From: Lepidonotus clava
Lineage: Eukaryota; Annelida; Polychaeta; Phyllodocida; Polynoidae
Length of the DNA stretch: 64,000 nt
NCBI GenBank assembly: GCA_936440205.1
Contig: OW387146.1
Span: forward strand, 27,528,458 to 27,592,457
Reading direction: 5' to 3'
Shown: piece after piece, positions 38,501-47,906 of the stretch
How positions within the stretch are numbered: position 1 is the first letter of the stretch
How the letters are laid out: each line of letters starts with the position of its first letter
The notes under the pieces: model-generated
The model's input: only the letters and a program-made list of their open reading frames with translations
Databases searched by the model: none
Told to the model about the DNA's origin: nothing
Position numbers and translations under genes: made by a program

Positions 38501-38988
38501 GAACTAAAATATCAAATGCAGTGAGCGAATTGGCTGGAGGCCAAGAATCAGAGGAGACCGCGGCCCTAAACTCCATCTCCGAACGATTTGGAGTGGTGCT
38601 GGCCCGACTGGAGGCCGCTCCATGGTTTCAGAAACCAAAGCCGGGGCAAAGCGGGACTCCCCAGAGTGGTGGTAACTTTAAACAGCAAGGTTATGAGAGA
38701 AAAGATAGGTACGAAAACCAGAAGGGTGAAAGAAGTTCAGATCAGAAGCCTAAATCCAATATCGCCCCGAACAGAGAGGCAGATAAGGGAAAGAATCTGC
38801 CAACTCAACAGAAAGTAGAGAGACCCAGGTTGCCTTTTGATGAAAGTAAGTTTTGTATCATTCATCAACAACATGGTCACTCTACAGAAGCGTGCTTGTG
38901 GTTAAAGAATAGGTTGAGGGAAAAACCCCCGCGGATCTACAAAGATAGCAAAGCCAGTGGTACCGAACAAAAGAATCAGGGAAACTAG
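35539..38988 (+). CDS. gag: gag of the LTR element
   Basis: This is a very long gag frame of about 1,150 codons. I take the first ATG, at 35539. Residues are numbered from 35518, where the open frame begins, shortly after an in-frame stop. The first 450 or so residues are polar and probably disordered, with an acidic stretch (YESEDEEEDRE). Residues about 520-800 are a low-complexity Asn/Gln/Pro/Gly region built from repeated QGGQDNQANP-like units, three 24 bp copies giving NLLNNPPQ, and a proline-rich PPGPPGPPG stretch. A retrotransposon-type capsid domain (PWFSGKEDEQIEKYFREL...) spans about 834-1010. A zinc knuckle of the form CX2HX4HX4C lies at 1113-1126, close to the C-terminus. Typical gypsy gags are 300-500 residues, so this one is unusually large. 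Confidence 0.85.
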   Translation: MSATGDFEASSNPKPQSLRPAGHDVSTSYTGNVENRHLVGNPLDGEAQRQEVAARPKQLCPEGAQNYQTRGRGKPFPWHLGSKDRPVLDEGLETLTHSGRVEGKNRLTEYKQYWNPGYVPPTDHETGTSSQSTCVSDVNNLWCNQSVPYPLLPAAGGEGEQEVSNGDNLFSSGSLKQRQNTADNSSPSGGKRPENPVILPDGSSLTCPLPQRLEFTSHPLVTPTHPNPGASIPYSTVAKGKTVGRERGVGREAEGNSEKVGNLQPYRLTYGVETNLDQAGKRAGIQAFDPAEILKQWADTGPEKHIDLERLSDQDSEENVTLKAPDFNTSTQELYDKYESEDEEEDRELEQAIASVRKGSPDRKLAREDRSTSSSYELITEDGLDTGKKAKLESEDEISVEEIPVKEQWDDHDIQNLHENNMAEGGVPLMDLVEEREERDQRQQPDERGAGGVDLGAGPPNRGMGPGGPQQNNGNGQILIQQPGRGAPAGGGIDLGPIQQNMLYPFIRQAMGAPIQAGQGGGGNQQGQQAQGGQDNQANPPLNQQAQGGQDNQANPQRAIPPLNQQVQGGQNDQANPQGLIPPLNQQVQGDQGNQANPQGPNPQQNLLNNPPQNLLNNPPQNLLNNPPQNPINNLPPNQPNLGINPGGLQQPGAGGNGGVNPGIQQPNPGVNLNALQQNDGGGQPGQQPGRAEPAGGGVDQNLLPHLLQAMALAANLNAGRGGAANQQGQQAPAGQNNQVNPPGPNNPPPNQNNNPFLNQPNNPPNPPNPPPPGPPGPPGPPGQNNPPNPPNQPNIWEILPRLSQALGQTPAPVRETTHSGHQRGPNIRLPWFSGKEDEQIEKYFRELKRLKAIYDWSDAHLLNMALLGLKGRADDWAGALAESEKDSFEKLEAQMTKIFGDRRAKWQKHAEFCGLKQGKDQSVIEFAGVLKQKQVKAEASESMMLAVFLEGLKQGVARQVAILDPKSFTEAVDCATRLESLDKGKGGTKISNAVSELAGGQESEETAALNSISERFGVVLARLEAAPWFQKPKPGQSGTPQSGGNFKQQGYERKDRYENQKGERSSDQKPKSNIAPNREADKGKNLPTQQKVERPRLPFDESKFCIIHQQHGHSTEACLWLKNRLREKPPRIYKDSKASGTEQKNQGN

Positions 38989-39026
38989 AAGAAGGGTCCG
39001 TTCATTCCACGATAGAATTAGGCGCA

Positions 39027-42000
39027 GTGGACGGACCGGCTAGGAGAGAGATAGGAGACGAAGCATTTTTCTTAACGTTAAGGTTTGATGATCAGAAGGA
39101 GGTTAGATCTTTAGTAGACACAGGAGCGAGCGATTGCTTCATGTCCACCCATTGTAAACGACAGATCCCTAAACAATGCATTTTAGATGAATGGAAGGTA
39201 TCGAAGGGAAACATCAGTTTGGCAGACAACTCGTCTCAAGTAATACTAGAACAAATTAGATGTAAGTTTTCAATCCAGGGATCGGTGGTCTGCTATGATT
39301 TCAACATAGTGGACGATCTATGCCACCTAATAGTAATCGGTAGAAACTTATTAACAGTGCTTCGATCAGATTTATCTCTACCAGGCGCAAAGATAGAAGT
39401 GTTTTGTGGAAACCCTATAGTTAGCAAAGAAACAGTGAAAATTCCGCCGGGGAATGAATGCATCATACCGGTAACCACTCGAGAGCCGCTGGGATTAGAC
39501 TCACCGGTAGCTTACTGCGCACCGGCGGTAACCGCACCAGTCCTAGTAGAGGGGTGCGTGAATACGGTGGGAAGCCAGTGGTGGATCAAAGTCATGAATC
39601 CGCTAGATGAAATGCAAGAAATCACTCCCCAGGAAGTATTAGCTTTTGCGGAAGAATGCGCAGTGCCTGAGGTAAACCAAAATCAGATAGAGGAGTTCCT
39701 AGACTTGTGTTATCTAACTAAAACAGAGACCCCAATGTCCATCTGTAGGATTTCTGTAGAAGTAATGAAAGACGCAGTGCAAATGGAAAGCCAAACCTCT
39801 GAGGAGAAATCCCGAGGTAAAATGGATGAAAACGTGAGTAAGATAGATCTGTCCGAATCGTGCTTAAACGAAGAACAACAGGTAAGGTTTAGGCAAATGC
39901 TTAATAACAATAGAAATGCACTAGCGTTCTCAATGGAAGAGTTAGGTCACTGTGAAATAGCGCCGATGAGAATCATTGTGGATGAGTCGCAGGGAGTCAT
40001 AAGTTCCAGACCATACCGATACTCTCCACAGAAAATGGATATCATCGATGAACAGGTTAGGCAACTCATAGATATAGGTGTCATAGAGCCCAGCGAATCG
40101 GCTTGGCGAAGCCCGCTGGTGGTAGTGCAGAAGAAAGACGGCAAACCTAGGCTCTGTACAGACTTTCGCATGCTTAATCAAGTCACTTTTAAAGATAAAT
40201 TCCCCATGCCCACGGCTCGCTCGCTTTTCCTATATATGGCTTACAAGAAACCCACTATGTGGACAGCTTTAGATCTGTTGAGCGGCTATCACCAATGTGT
40301 AATCGAAGAAGACAGTAGAAAATATACCGCTTTTGAAACCCCGATGGGTGTATATCAGTATAAGCGTGTACCGTTTGGCTTAGTTGGCGCACCTTGGCAA
40401 TTTACCAAGGTAATGGCCATAGCGCTAAAGGGATTGATTCCTAGAACATGCTTAGCATATTTAGACGACGTAATTGTCTACGACACTACATTTGAAGAAC
40501 ACCTGGCGAGCGTTGAGGTGGTTCTCCAAGCTTTGGCGAAAGCTAATCTCAAACTGAAACCGTCAAAGTGTGAGTGGTGCCGCAGTGAAATCAATTTCCT
40601 CGGCCATGTAGTAAACGCAGAGGGTGTGGCTACACAAAGGGTAACCACAGAAAAGATTACAGCCTTTAACCGTCCACATAATGTGAAAACCATTAAATCA
40701 TTTCTGGGACTGTGTAATTACTACCGATCATTTGTCCCAAACTTCGCTGATCTAGCAAAGCCTTTAAACCGGCTGCTAAAGAAAGAAGTCTATTTTGAGT
40801 GGACAGAGGCCTGCGAGGAAGCGTTTCAACAGTTAAAGAAATTGCTGACCTCGCCGCCCTTACTAATTCATCCAGATATAGGAGGGCACTTCTATCTACT
40901 AACTGACGCATCAGACGCCGCGTGCGGTGCAGCGGTTTGTCACAAACTAGATGAAATCTATCGTCCGGTTGCTTTCTGGGGATGTACTCTCCGGGACGCC
41001 GAATTAAATTATTCAGTAACAGAAAAGGAGGCTCTGGCAGTAATTAAAGGCATTAAGAACTATGAGGACATGTTGCAGGGAGCTAAAATCACAATAGTGA
41101 CTGATCACAAACCATTGATTCCCCTGCTACAAAGTGCCTACAAAGCCCCGTCAGCCCGGCTGAGACGGTGGGCTTTAGCGTTATCAGATTTTGATTTTGA
41201 AATCATATATGAGCCAGGAGCGACTCATTTTCTACCGGACTATTTGTCTAGAGTCTATCATGAGCATGTCCCCGGTGAGGAATATGAACCCGCCGTGGGA
41301 TGTGAGTTATTTGAGGCCGAAGTTCAGGATGAAGAGCTTTCTGTGGCTACGGTATTAAACGCGCAACTCCAAGATGCAGAGTGCGCGCAATTAATAGACT
41401 ACCTGCAGGACGGAGACCTACCAACAGATCCCATTGAAGCTAGGCGAATAACGGACCAAGCTGATTTTGTAGGAATGGTAGCACCGGGAGTACTGTGTAG
41501 GTTCAACATAAAAAGGTATAACAAACACCAAGACCAATTGGTCAGACTGAAACCCAGGATGATAGTTCCAGGTAGGTTAATTCCCAAAGTCCTGAGACTA
41601 TTACATAATGATATCTTAGCTGGAGGACATGTAGGGATCAGTAACCTCACTACCAAAATCTCTGAGAAATTCTACTGGCGGAATATGAACGCCGACATAG
41701 TAGACTATGTAAAAGCTTGTGAGACCTGTTCTCTAAGAAGACGGGCCCCACATTTCAAGGCCTTAGCTAAGTCTTGGGAGAGACCAACCCGACCCTTTGA
41801 GGTAGTACAGTGTGATTTCATCGGGCCACTAAAGAAGGCTAGGGATGGGTCAAAATACATCATGACCTTCATAGACCTACTAACAGGTTGGCCGGAGGCT
41901 TTCTCCACGAAAGACTCTACCGCCCAAACCGCGGCCAACTGTTTCCTAACCGGGATAGTGTGTCGGTACGGACGGGTAAACCGTCTGCACACAGACCGGG

Positions 42001-43268
42001 GAGCGGCCTTCCTCTCAGGGCTATTCAGGGAAATCACCACACGACTAGCGTGCAAGCAAACGTTCACTACCGGGCGAATGCCGACTGGCAACGCTCGAGT
42101 AGAAAGACTACATAAAACCATCGAAAACCTGATTGCTTATTATATCCCTGACGATCACTGTAACTGGGTCGATCTACTTCCCATTGCATTATGGACAGTT
42201 AGATCCACAATCAGTGTACGGTCGGGATACAGCCCGCACACCCTGCTGTTTGGCAGAGATCCAATCAGTATGGGAATGCCTGAGCAAGGAACAATTCCTG
42301 AAACGCTGAACGACTGCGAGTTTTTCATGCAAACCAAGGATAATATTGCTATGTTTAGGAATATGGCTGAAAGAGTAGTTCAAAACTACGAAAAAGATCT
42401 GAGACTGCGAATTGATGAGCGGGCGCGGCCCACCCAGATGTACGAAGGTGATATGGTATACATGTACGACCCTTTAGCTAGTGAAAATAAAGCGTCTAAG
42501 TTCTCAAACAGGTATACTGGGCCATTCAGGGTAATTGAAACAAAAGGAGACCACCTTGTTAGACTAGTGTCTTTAAAAACTGGAAAACAGGTCCCACATC
42601 TAGTAAACATTTCAAAACTCAAACCTGCACATGGGCCCTGGTCTCCCGCTGTCCCTCATAACATTCCCAAACTGGTGAGAGAAGCGAAAATCACTAACTC
42701 AAAAGGGGCAGATCCTGACCGAAACCCTGAATTGCATCACACTCCGACGGGTGAAATCGCTGAGGAAGATGGCGAAATAAGGGGTGCTGAGACTGAAAAC
42801 TCAACGGGAACGACCGGTCCCCGTGAGCATGATGCAATTCCAATGGCCAGGAAGGTACCTACACAAAAACCTGGTCCAAGTCCCACTGATTTAGCAGAAA
42901 CGGATGGGCAAATCACTGATGGTCAGGGCACCAGTGTGGACACCACGCTGTCCACAAACTTATCCTTTGTCCCTAATAAAGCCGCCTGTGAACGGGGAAC
43001 AGCTGGCGATAATGGACAGAGGAAACGCAAACGAGCTAAACGAAGGGGCAAAAACCAGCCGTTGGAGGGGAGATCCCCTCCAGGCAACAACAAGCCCATA
43101 AAACTACCCTGCGGTGATGTGCCGATCTTGGATACGTCGGAACAGAGCCCAGGAAAAACAGTAAAGGACCATGTCCCGACGAAAGGTGGCTATAACCTAC
43201 GTCGGAACCGCCGCCCTAACTACGTCGCTCTGTCCAACGGCGGAGAGAGCGACGACATGGATGATTAA
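39027..43268 (+). CDS. pol: pol of the LTR element (protease, RT, RNase H, integrase)
   Basis: This is an open frame of about 1,413 codons. Visible landmarks are the protease motif DTGA at residues 31-34, reverse transcriptase with YLDD at 478-481, RNase H with LTDASD around 627, and an integrase with an HHCC zinc region ending CETC. The integrase catalytic core has D930, D990 and E1026 (DD35E spacing). A GPF-type module (YTGPFRV) follows, then a polar, probably disordered tail of about 200 residues. The order protease-RT-RNase H-integrase defines Ty3/gypsy. The frame has no clear ATG near its start and follows gag closely. Members of this class usually make Pol as a Gag-Pol product by programmed frameshifting or read-through, so that is the likely mode here. 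Confidence 0.93.
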   Translation: MDGPARREIGDEAFFLTLRFDDQKEVRSLVDTGASDCFMSTHCKRQIPKQCILDEWKVSKGNISLADNSSQVILEQIRCKFSIQGSVVCYDFNIVDDLCHLIVIGRNLLTVLRSDLSLPGAKIEVFCGNPIVSKETVKIPPGNECIIPVTTREPLGLDSPVAYCAPAVTAPVLVEGCVNTVGSQWWIKVMNPLDEMQEITPQEVLAFAEECAVPEVNQNQIEEFLDLCYLTKTETPMSICRISVEVMKDAVQMESQTSEEKSRGKMDENVSKIDLSESCLNEEQQVRFRQMLNNNRNALAFSMEELGHCEIAPMRIIVDESQGVISSRPYRYSPQKMDIIDEQVRQLIDIGVIEPSESAWRSPLVVVQKKDGKPRLCTDFRMLNQVTFKDKFPMPTARSLFLYMAYKKPTMWTALDLLSGYHQCVIEEDSRKYTAFETPMGVYQYKRVPFGLVGAPWQFTKVMAIALKGLIPRTCLAYLDDVIVYDTTFEEHLASVEVVLQALAKANLKLKPSKCEWCRSEINFLGHVVNAEGVATQRVTTEKITAFNRPHNVKTIKSFLGLCNYYRSFVPNFADLAKPLNRLLKKEVYFEWTEACEEAFQQLKKLLTSPPLLIHPDIGGHFYLLTDASDAACGAAVCHKLDEIYRPVAFWGCTLRDAELNYSVTEKEALAVIKGIKNYEDMLQGAKITIVTDHKPLIPLLQSAYKAPSARLRRWALALSDFDFEIIYEPGATHFLPDYLSRVYHEHVPGEEYEPAVGCELFEAEVQDEELSVATVLNAQLQDAECAQLIDYLQDGDLPTDPIEARRITDQADFVGMVAPGVLCRFNIKRYNKHQDQLVRLKPRMIVPGRLIPKVLRLLHNDILAGGHVGISNLTTKISEKFYWRNMNADIVDYVKACETCSLRRRAPHFKALAKSWERPTRPFEVVQCDFIGPLKKARDGSKYIMTFIDLLTGWPEAFSTKDSTAQTAANCFLTGIVCRYGRVNRLHTDRGAAFLSGLFREITTRLACKQTFTTGRMPTGNARVERLHKTIENLIAYYIPDDHCNWVDLLPIALWTVRSTISVRSGYSPHTLLFGRDPISMGMPEQGTIPETLNDCEFFMQTKDNIAMFRNMAERVVQNYEKDLRLRIDERARPTQMYEGDMVYMYDPLASENKASKFSNRYTGPFRVIETKGDHLVRLVSLKTGKQVPHLVNISKLKPAHGPWSPAVPHNIPKLVREAKITNSKGADPDRNPELHHTPTGEIAEEDGEIRGAETENSTGTTGPREHDAIPMARKVPTQKPGPSPTDLAETDGQITDGQGTSVDTTLSTNLSFVPNKAACERGTAGDNGQRKRKRAKRRGKNQPLEGRSPPGNNKPIKLPCGDVPILDTSEQSPGKTVKDHVPTKGGYNLRRNRRPNYVALSNGGESDDMDD

Positions 43269-43929
43269 TGCAGGAAATTTAGCCGCCCTGTGAAAATAAA
43301 GGTTCGGCGGAGCGGCACCGTTAGCGTCAGCGCTAATGGAACAGGTGGTCCACCTCACGACCACCTCGCCGCGCCCAGGGGGCGTGGCAGAAAAGGGGGG
43401 GTGCGCACACCAGGGGAGCTGCCAGTGGTTGGGCGTCATCTCTTGGGACCGGATGCAAGCGTTCCCCCCCACCTGAAACAAGATACAGCTCCAAATATGG
43501 AGACAGCATGGACAAGCGGATCGGTTATAATTTCGTGGATCCGCGCCGACCCACCAGTCGGTCCGCAACTCTGCTCCTAGACGGTCACCTCTGCTGCAGG
43601 TGATTGTGCGCGCAACCTGGCCTGGGAGGAAGCGGAGATAGAAATTGATTCTGTCTCTGAACAGAAGTTGGAGATAGAAATTGTTCAACTTCCGACTTCT
43701 CCTGGAAGGAGCAGAAAGAGAACTTAGCTGGGACACTGATCCACCGACTTATGGGGAACTGTCTAGCCCTCCGGCCACATAGCAATCCAAAGGGAACTAC
43801 TACTTTCCCTGCGGACACGGAGGGAAGAATCATCGTCCCCCTGAGAATGAAACGGATTAGCCGGCCCCACCAGAGGGTGCTGCCTACCAAAGGAAGGTTC
43901 GTTGGGCCATTCTTTTAGGATTTTACCAA
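43269..43929 (+). other. Spacer between pol and the accessory frame
   Basis: This is about 660 bases, GC-rich, with no domain I recognise. A minus-strand open frame crosses it (43197-43736) but looks like chance in GC-rich sequence. Spliced sub-genomic messages are usual for env of this class, so leader or acceptor sites may lie here, but I cannot pin them down. Confidence 0.5.
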
Positions 43930-44901
43930 ATGAAAGAAAAGGCAGCCGAGAAGGAGAGTGTTAGAAAACAACCGGCTCAGACCCTTAGGCGGTGGAGTTG
44001 GCCGGGCCGGGGCGGTGTCCGTCCGGACTCGACCGACGCCGGGATTGCCCGAAAGAAGCCAAGGACACCAGCCCGGCGGCCCACCAGAACGACCACAGGC
44101 GGAGCCAAGAGGTCCGCCAAATCGGCTCCAGCCAAAAAGAAGACAGCAGAGAAAGACTTCTACAATTTATCTGAGGTGAGTGACGCGGAGCCCGAGCCAA
44201 GGCTAAAGGCGTTGGCCAAGCCGGTTCAGAAGGAAGAAGCGGTCAACCAACCAGTGCAGATACAGGCCGGCTGGTTCTGGGACCTTACGCAACCACTGTT
44301 CCAACTATTTGAGACTGTTGACGAAATTAGGAGAACAGTAGGACTAGATGTGCCAAAATCAAACAAACAGTTAGCTGAGATTAAAACTCAGGTAGCTCCT
44401 TTTATTCAAAGGACCACACAAAACTCTAAATGCGTCAGGGAAAGTACCAGCCTACAAACAAAACGAGGCGGCCGACCTCTGCCCATTCTGGAAAGGCGAT
44501 CGGGAGGGGAACAGCTAACCGTCGCCGCTCCAGGACTAAAAGTGGAGGTAGCACCCGGTCAACACGCGCCAACCCCACCGGAGGGGAACGGGCCAGCGGG
44601 AGCTCCCCTCCTCCACCACTTACAGCCTGCGGACCCCGCTTGTTTAGACTTGAGCAGCTTGACAACGAGCTGCAACGCCAATCCCTCACCACTGCTATGG
44701 AACCAGCCGCAGTGGACGCCAACCAGCCAGCCGGGGGGCCCACTGTGGCCGAGCCCACTCCCAACGACAAACCCACCGCAAGTACCAAACCCATACCCCT
44801 CGAACCAACCGTCGTACGACCCAACGGGGGCCGTTTCGGACTGGAACCTACTAGGCCAAGACCCCTCAGAGCAATGCGCCCCTCGTCCTGCGAACGTATG
44901 A
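43930..44901 (+). CDS. Accessory frame of the LTR element, unknown function
   Basis: This is a 323-codon frame starting with ATG, between pol and env. The first 80 residues are strongly basic (Lys/Arg/Pro-rich, for example PARRPTRTTTGG and APAKKKTAEK), as in a nucleic-acid-binding or nuclear-targeting segment. A helical, more conserved-looking stretch follows (GWFWDLTQPLFQLFETVDEI). The last third is rich in Pro, Gln and Asn. No known domain is recognised. Its last 470 bases overlap another open frame (44430-44999), so the coding status of the end is uncertain. Confidence 0.5.
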   Translation: MKEKAAEKESVRKQPAQTLRRWSWPGRGGVRPDSTDAGIARKKPRTPARRPTRTTTGGAKRSAKSAPAKKKTAEKDFYNLSEVSDAEPEPRLKALAKPVQKEEAVNQPVQIQAGWFWDLTQPLFQLFETVDEIRRTVGLDVPKSNKQLAEIKTQVAPFIQRTTQNSKCVRESTSLQTKRGGRPLPILERRSGGEQLTVAAPGLKVEVAPGQHAPTPPEGNGPAGAPLLHHLQPADPACLDLSSLTTSCNANPSPLLWNQPQWTPTSQPGGPLWPSPLPTTNPPQVPNPYPSNQPSYDPTGAVSDWNLLGQDPSEQCAPRPANV

Positions 44902-44999
44902 GAGGCTTAAGAGTCACGGTCACCAAGGATGAGAGCGGGATCATCAGGCGAGTGGTAAATGACAACGGGCAAAACCTCTACGAGCATGTCCCAAACTAA
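44430..44999 (+). CDS. Second small accessory frame, overlapping the first
   Basis: This is a 189-codon frame with ATG, basic and Pro/Thr/Arg-rich at the start and ending in a compact stretch (RVTVTKDESGIIRRVVNDNG) that looks protein-like. It overlaps the preceding accessory frame for about 470 bases and ends 147 bases before env. It may be a true overlapping gene, an exon of a spliced message, or a by-product of biased composition. I cannot decide between these. Confidence 0.4.
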   Translation: MRQGKYQPTNKTRRPTSAHSGKAIGRGTANRRRSRTKSGGSTRSTRANPTGGERASGSSPPPPLTACGPRLFRLEQLDNELQRQSLTTAMEPAAVDANQPAGGPTVAEPTPNDKPTASTKPIPLEPTVVRPNGGRFGLEPTRPRPLRAMRPSSCERMRGLRVTVTKDESGIIRRVVNDNGQNLYEHVPN

Positions 45000-45146
45000 A
45001 CAGACCAGGAGGCCCGAGAGGAGAGCATTTTTCGGCGCATGGATGTTAGTAATGCGCAGAAAAATAAGGTAACTTTACTGTGAACATGTTTAGATAAACT
45101 GCAAAATTAACTTTCTCAAACGATCGCTAAGGCAAAAACAAGGACA

Positions 45147-47906
45147 ATGAAGTGGCTGGTGCTGTTAGTATTAGCTATAATAGGGGGCATTAGGGGAGTG
45201 CATAACGACTCCGGCCCACCTGAAGGGCTAGCCCCTAACGCTGAAGTAATAGCTTTAGAACAATATGGAGTAGTGTTAAAACCAGGGAAGTTAATGTCCA
45301 CCGCGGATATAACACACGTTCGACAGGGCTTCCTAATCGCTATTCCAAGGAGGCGCCCCTTCAACAAAGCTACCTTTGGCCAGGTATGTCACCGATATCT
45401 ACAGGGAGGAGACGCCCTTGATCGGGCCTGCTATCATATCAGGTCGCTGGTCAGTTGGATGGATCAGACGTCACAGGCGCTTAAGGGTCGGTACCGAGAA
45501 GTTCTTAATGAAACCTTAAGTTCCCTAATAAAAAACACTCAACAAGACCTTCAAAATCAAGAGTCGGAGTTAAAATCTAGTGGAAGGATCAAAAGGATGA
45601 AGAAGTTGCCCACAATGCTAGACGATCCAGGGTGGCCGACCTTTCCTCTTCCAACCTCTTGGAATCAAGGACTGGCGGCTGATGTCAAATATAACCGAGA
45701 ATTGATTAGAGTATTGCAGGAGTCTTCGAACCAAATGATCGAAGACTTGGCTCTGATGAATGAAAAACATGACGAGGCTGTCGAAAAGGTTAACCATGTC
45801 GTGATAGGCCTACTGGACAATCTAAGATCACTAAATAAGGCACACAACACGACTCGCCGAAGGTTAAAACTAGTGCAACATAAGGTGGATTGGATGGAAC
45901 TGTACCTGAATATGATACCGGTCGCTCTAGAAGACAAGTTAGGAGAGATGGTGTATCTTCAACTAATGGTAGAGCAAACTCGCGTGTTCAGGAAAGGTGT
46001 ACAGCGCCTGACGCGGGGCCAGCTGACTATGGACTTGGTACCCCGCCAATATATGGTCGGAGCGGTCCAGGAAGTGAACAGATACCTGAAGGGGATCCAC
46101 CCCAGGTTCCATGTCGCGTTCACAGATCCTTCCTTCTATTACGAGAACAGTCAACCTTCGTTCAAATTCAATGAAACCACTCAGGAATTTATAGTGTATG
46201 TAAGGGTGCCTGTGGTGGCTGATGAACATCTGTTCCGGGTCTACGAAGTACTAACTTTTCCTGTGCCAGTGACGGTTAGGGGGCGACGTAAGAAGGACGC
46301 TCTCCAAATTGTTAATCTACCCAAAAGTGTCGCCATGTCCATGTCCCGCCAGTATTACGTACCATTGGCTAGTGGCAGTTGGTCAGGTTGTTACGGACAG
46401 ACCATCACGCTCTGTAAGGACCTACCTTATATGAAAAAGATTACAGACAACACCTGCACTGCTGCGCTACTGAGGCGCGACGACCTAGCGATCCAAGAAA
46501 AATGTGAGCTGGACTATCTGCTGGAAGCAGACTTCGGAGAGATGGCAGTGTATCTAGACGACGGAGATATGCTGGTGGTCAGCGCCGACACCCGAGGCCA
46601 AATGATTTGCAGAAACCAGCCTGCGGTCGGAGTAAACATAGAAAATTATGCAAGGGTTCAGGTGGAATGCGACTGTGCATTCCAAACACAAGGAGCATGG
46701 ATACCGTATAGCTTGCGAAATTGTGACAGGCACACCAGGATCACCACGGTTGTGTACCCACATAATGACCTGTTGGAAGCAGCAAGTCGTGTGAAGGGGT
46801 GGGACATGAATTTCACGACGTCCAAAAACGAACCCACTATGTTGGAATCAGACCCTATCCCTGAAACAATTAGGAAAGACCTGCTGGAGATCGAGGAAAG
46901 CCTGAAGGCCAAAATACCTGTAACCTCCTTGGCCAAACGAATACAAAAACACCGTAAAGACTTGGCCAAGGGTATCAAGAAAGCGACTGACCGTTATGAG
47001 GTGGAAAAACACGCCCCGTGGTTCTCTATAGGCAACTTCGGAGGCGGTTTTGGTCTCCTCACCATCTTTTGCATAGTGGTAGCTGTGACAATTATTGGAT
47101 GTGTTCTCTGGAAGTGCTGGCGGAACCACCAAGGCAAGGCTGCCCTGGCCGGACTAACCATGACTTTACCTCGGGCCATGGCCTTGGAAGCGGCGGACCC
47201 GGGGGAGCTGCTGCGCAGTGAAAAGGAACTAACTGGATGCCCGGACACGACCGCCAACCCCACTGCGGTGGCAGTACTTGCTATATTACTGGCAGTACTC
47301 GTCATCGCCATAGTGGTCCTCGTGTGGCGAAAGTGGAGAAATATTAGAGGAAAAACTGTGGATGGGTTGTACGTACAGTTTGCCAACCCACATATGATAG
47401 AAACAATCTTCCTGGGCGAACTGGCTATGCCTTCAGACCACACTTATACTGAAGGCTATGTGCTCATTAGGGATCTACTGGTAACCCAGCTGTGTCTGAA
47501 GTATACTCTGACGGTAACCTGGGGGGCGCAGCTGATGGGAGCAGCGACTAGACCTGGACAGCACCCATCTAAGGTGCCACTACCCGACACCCTGAGGGTA
47601 TCTAAAAAACTCGCCCGTCTGATGATGAGTAACTTAAAATACAATACCAGGGCCAGACTACTGAGATATTCCTCGGGGCTAGCCACTCCTGTACCCATGG
47701 GAGTACCTCGCCTCATCGACGCAGGGTGGTCCGATGTCGGAGCGGACTGGCCTCAACCGGTGTTGGGACAAGGAACAATGCCTAACGCTCCTCCTAGATC
47801 GACCACGCCCACCTCAACGGCGACCGGAACAGGATCTGCACGAAAGACAATAAGGCCAGGGACATCCGAAATAAATCCAGGAACGGTTTATGAAGTTATC
47901 ATATGA
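45147..47906 (+). CDS. env: env-like glycoprotein frame of the LTR element
   Basis: This is a 919-codon frame with an ATG in good context. Residues 1-18 are a hydrophobic signal peptide. A basic RIKR site at 147-150 could be a furin-type cleavage point. A long helical region spans about 180-290. A Cys-containing central region spans about 415-530, and there is a first membrane segment at about 635-656. A second hydrophobic segment lies at about 705-727, and a long tail of some 190 residues follows. Single-pass membrane proteins with a signal peptide and a basic cleavage site are typical of retroviral, errantiviral and baculovirus-F-like envelope proteins. The second membrane segment and the long tail are unusual. 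Family assignment is by architecture only. Confidence 0.7.
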   Translation: MKWLVLLVLAIIGGIRGVHNDSGPPEGLAPNAEVIALEQYGVVLKPGKLMSTADITHVRQGFLIAIPRRRPFNKATFGQVCHRYLQGGDALDRACYHIRSLVSWMDQTSQALKGRYREVLNETLSSLIKNTQQDLQNQESELKSSGRIKRMKKLPTMLDDPGWPTFPLPTSWNQGLAADVKYNRELIRVLQESSNQMIEDLALMNEKHDEAVEKVNHVVIGLLDNLRSLNKAHNTTRRRLKLVQHKVDWMELYLNMIPVALEDKLGEMVYLQLMVEQTRVFRKGVQRLTRGQLTMDLVPRQYMVGAVQEVNRYLKGIHPRFHVAFTDPSFYYENSQPSFKFNETTQEFIVYVRVPVVADEHLFRVYEVLTFPVPVTVRGRRKKDALQIVNLPKSVAMSMSRQYYVPLASGSWSGCYGQTITLCKDLPYMKKITDNTCTAALLRRDDLAIQEKCELDYLLEADFGEMAVYLDDGDMLVVSADTRGQMICRNQPAVGVNIENYARVQVECDCAFQTQGAWIPYSLRNCDRHTRITTVVYPHNDLLEAASRVKGWDMNFTTSKNEPTMLESDPIPETIRKDLLEIEESLKAKIPVTSLAKRIQKHRKDLAKGIKKATDRYEVEKHAPWFSIGNFGGGFGLLTIFCIVVAVTIIGCVLWKCWRNHQGKAALAGLTMTLPRAMALEAADPGELLRSEKELTGCPDTTANPTAVAVLAILLAVLVIAIVVLVWRKWRNIRGKTVDGLYVQFANPHMIETIFLGELAMPSDHTYTEGYVLIRDLLVTQLCLKYTLTVTWGAQLMGAATRPGQHPSKVPLPDTLRVSKKLARLMMSNLKYNTRARLLRYSSGLATPVPMGVPRLIDAGWSDVGADWPQPVLGQGTMPNAPPRSTTPTSTATGTGSARKTIRPGTSEINPGTVYEVII

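Noticed and set aside
43197-43736. Minus-strand open frame of 179 codons after pol
   Set aside because: It is GC-rich with no domain or start context and partly overlaps the end of pol. Most likely chance.
44435-44965. Minus-strand open frame of 176 codons opposite the accessory frames
   Set aside because: It mirrors the Pro/Arg-rich sense frames and has no independent support.
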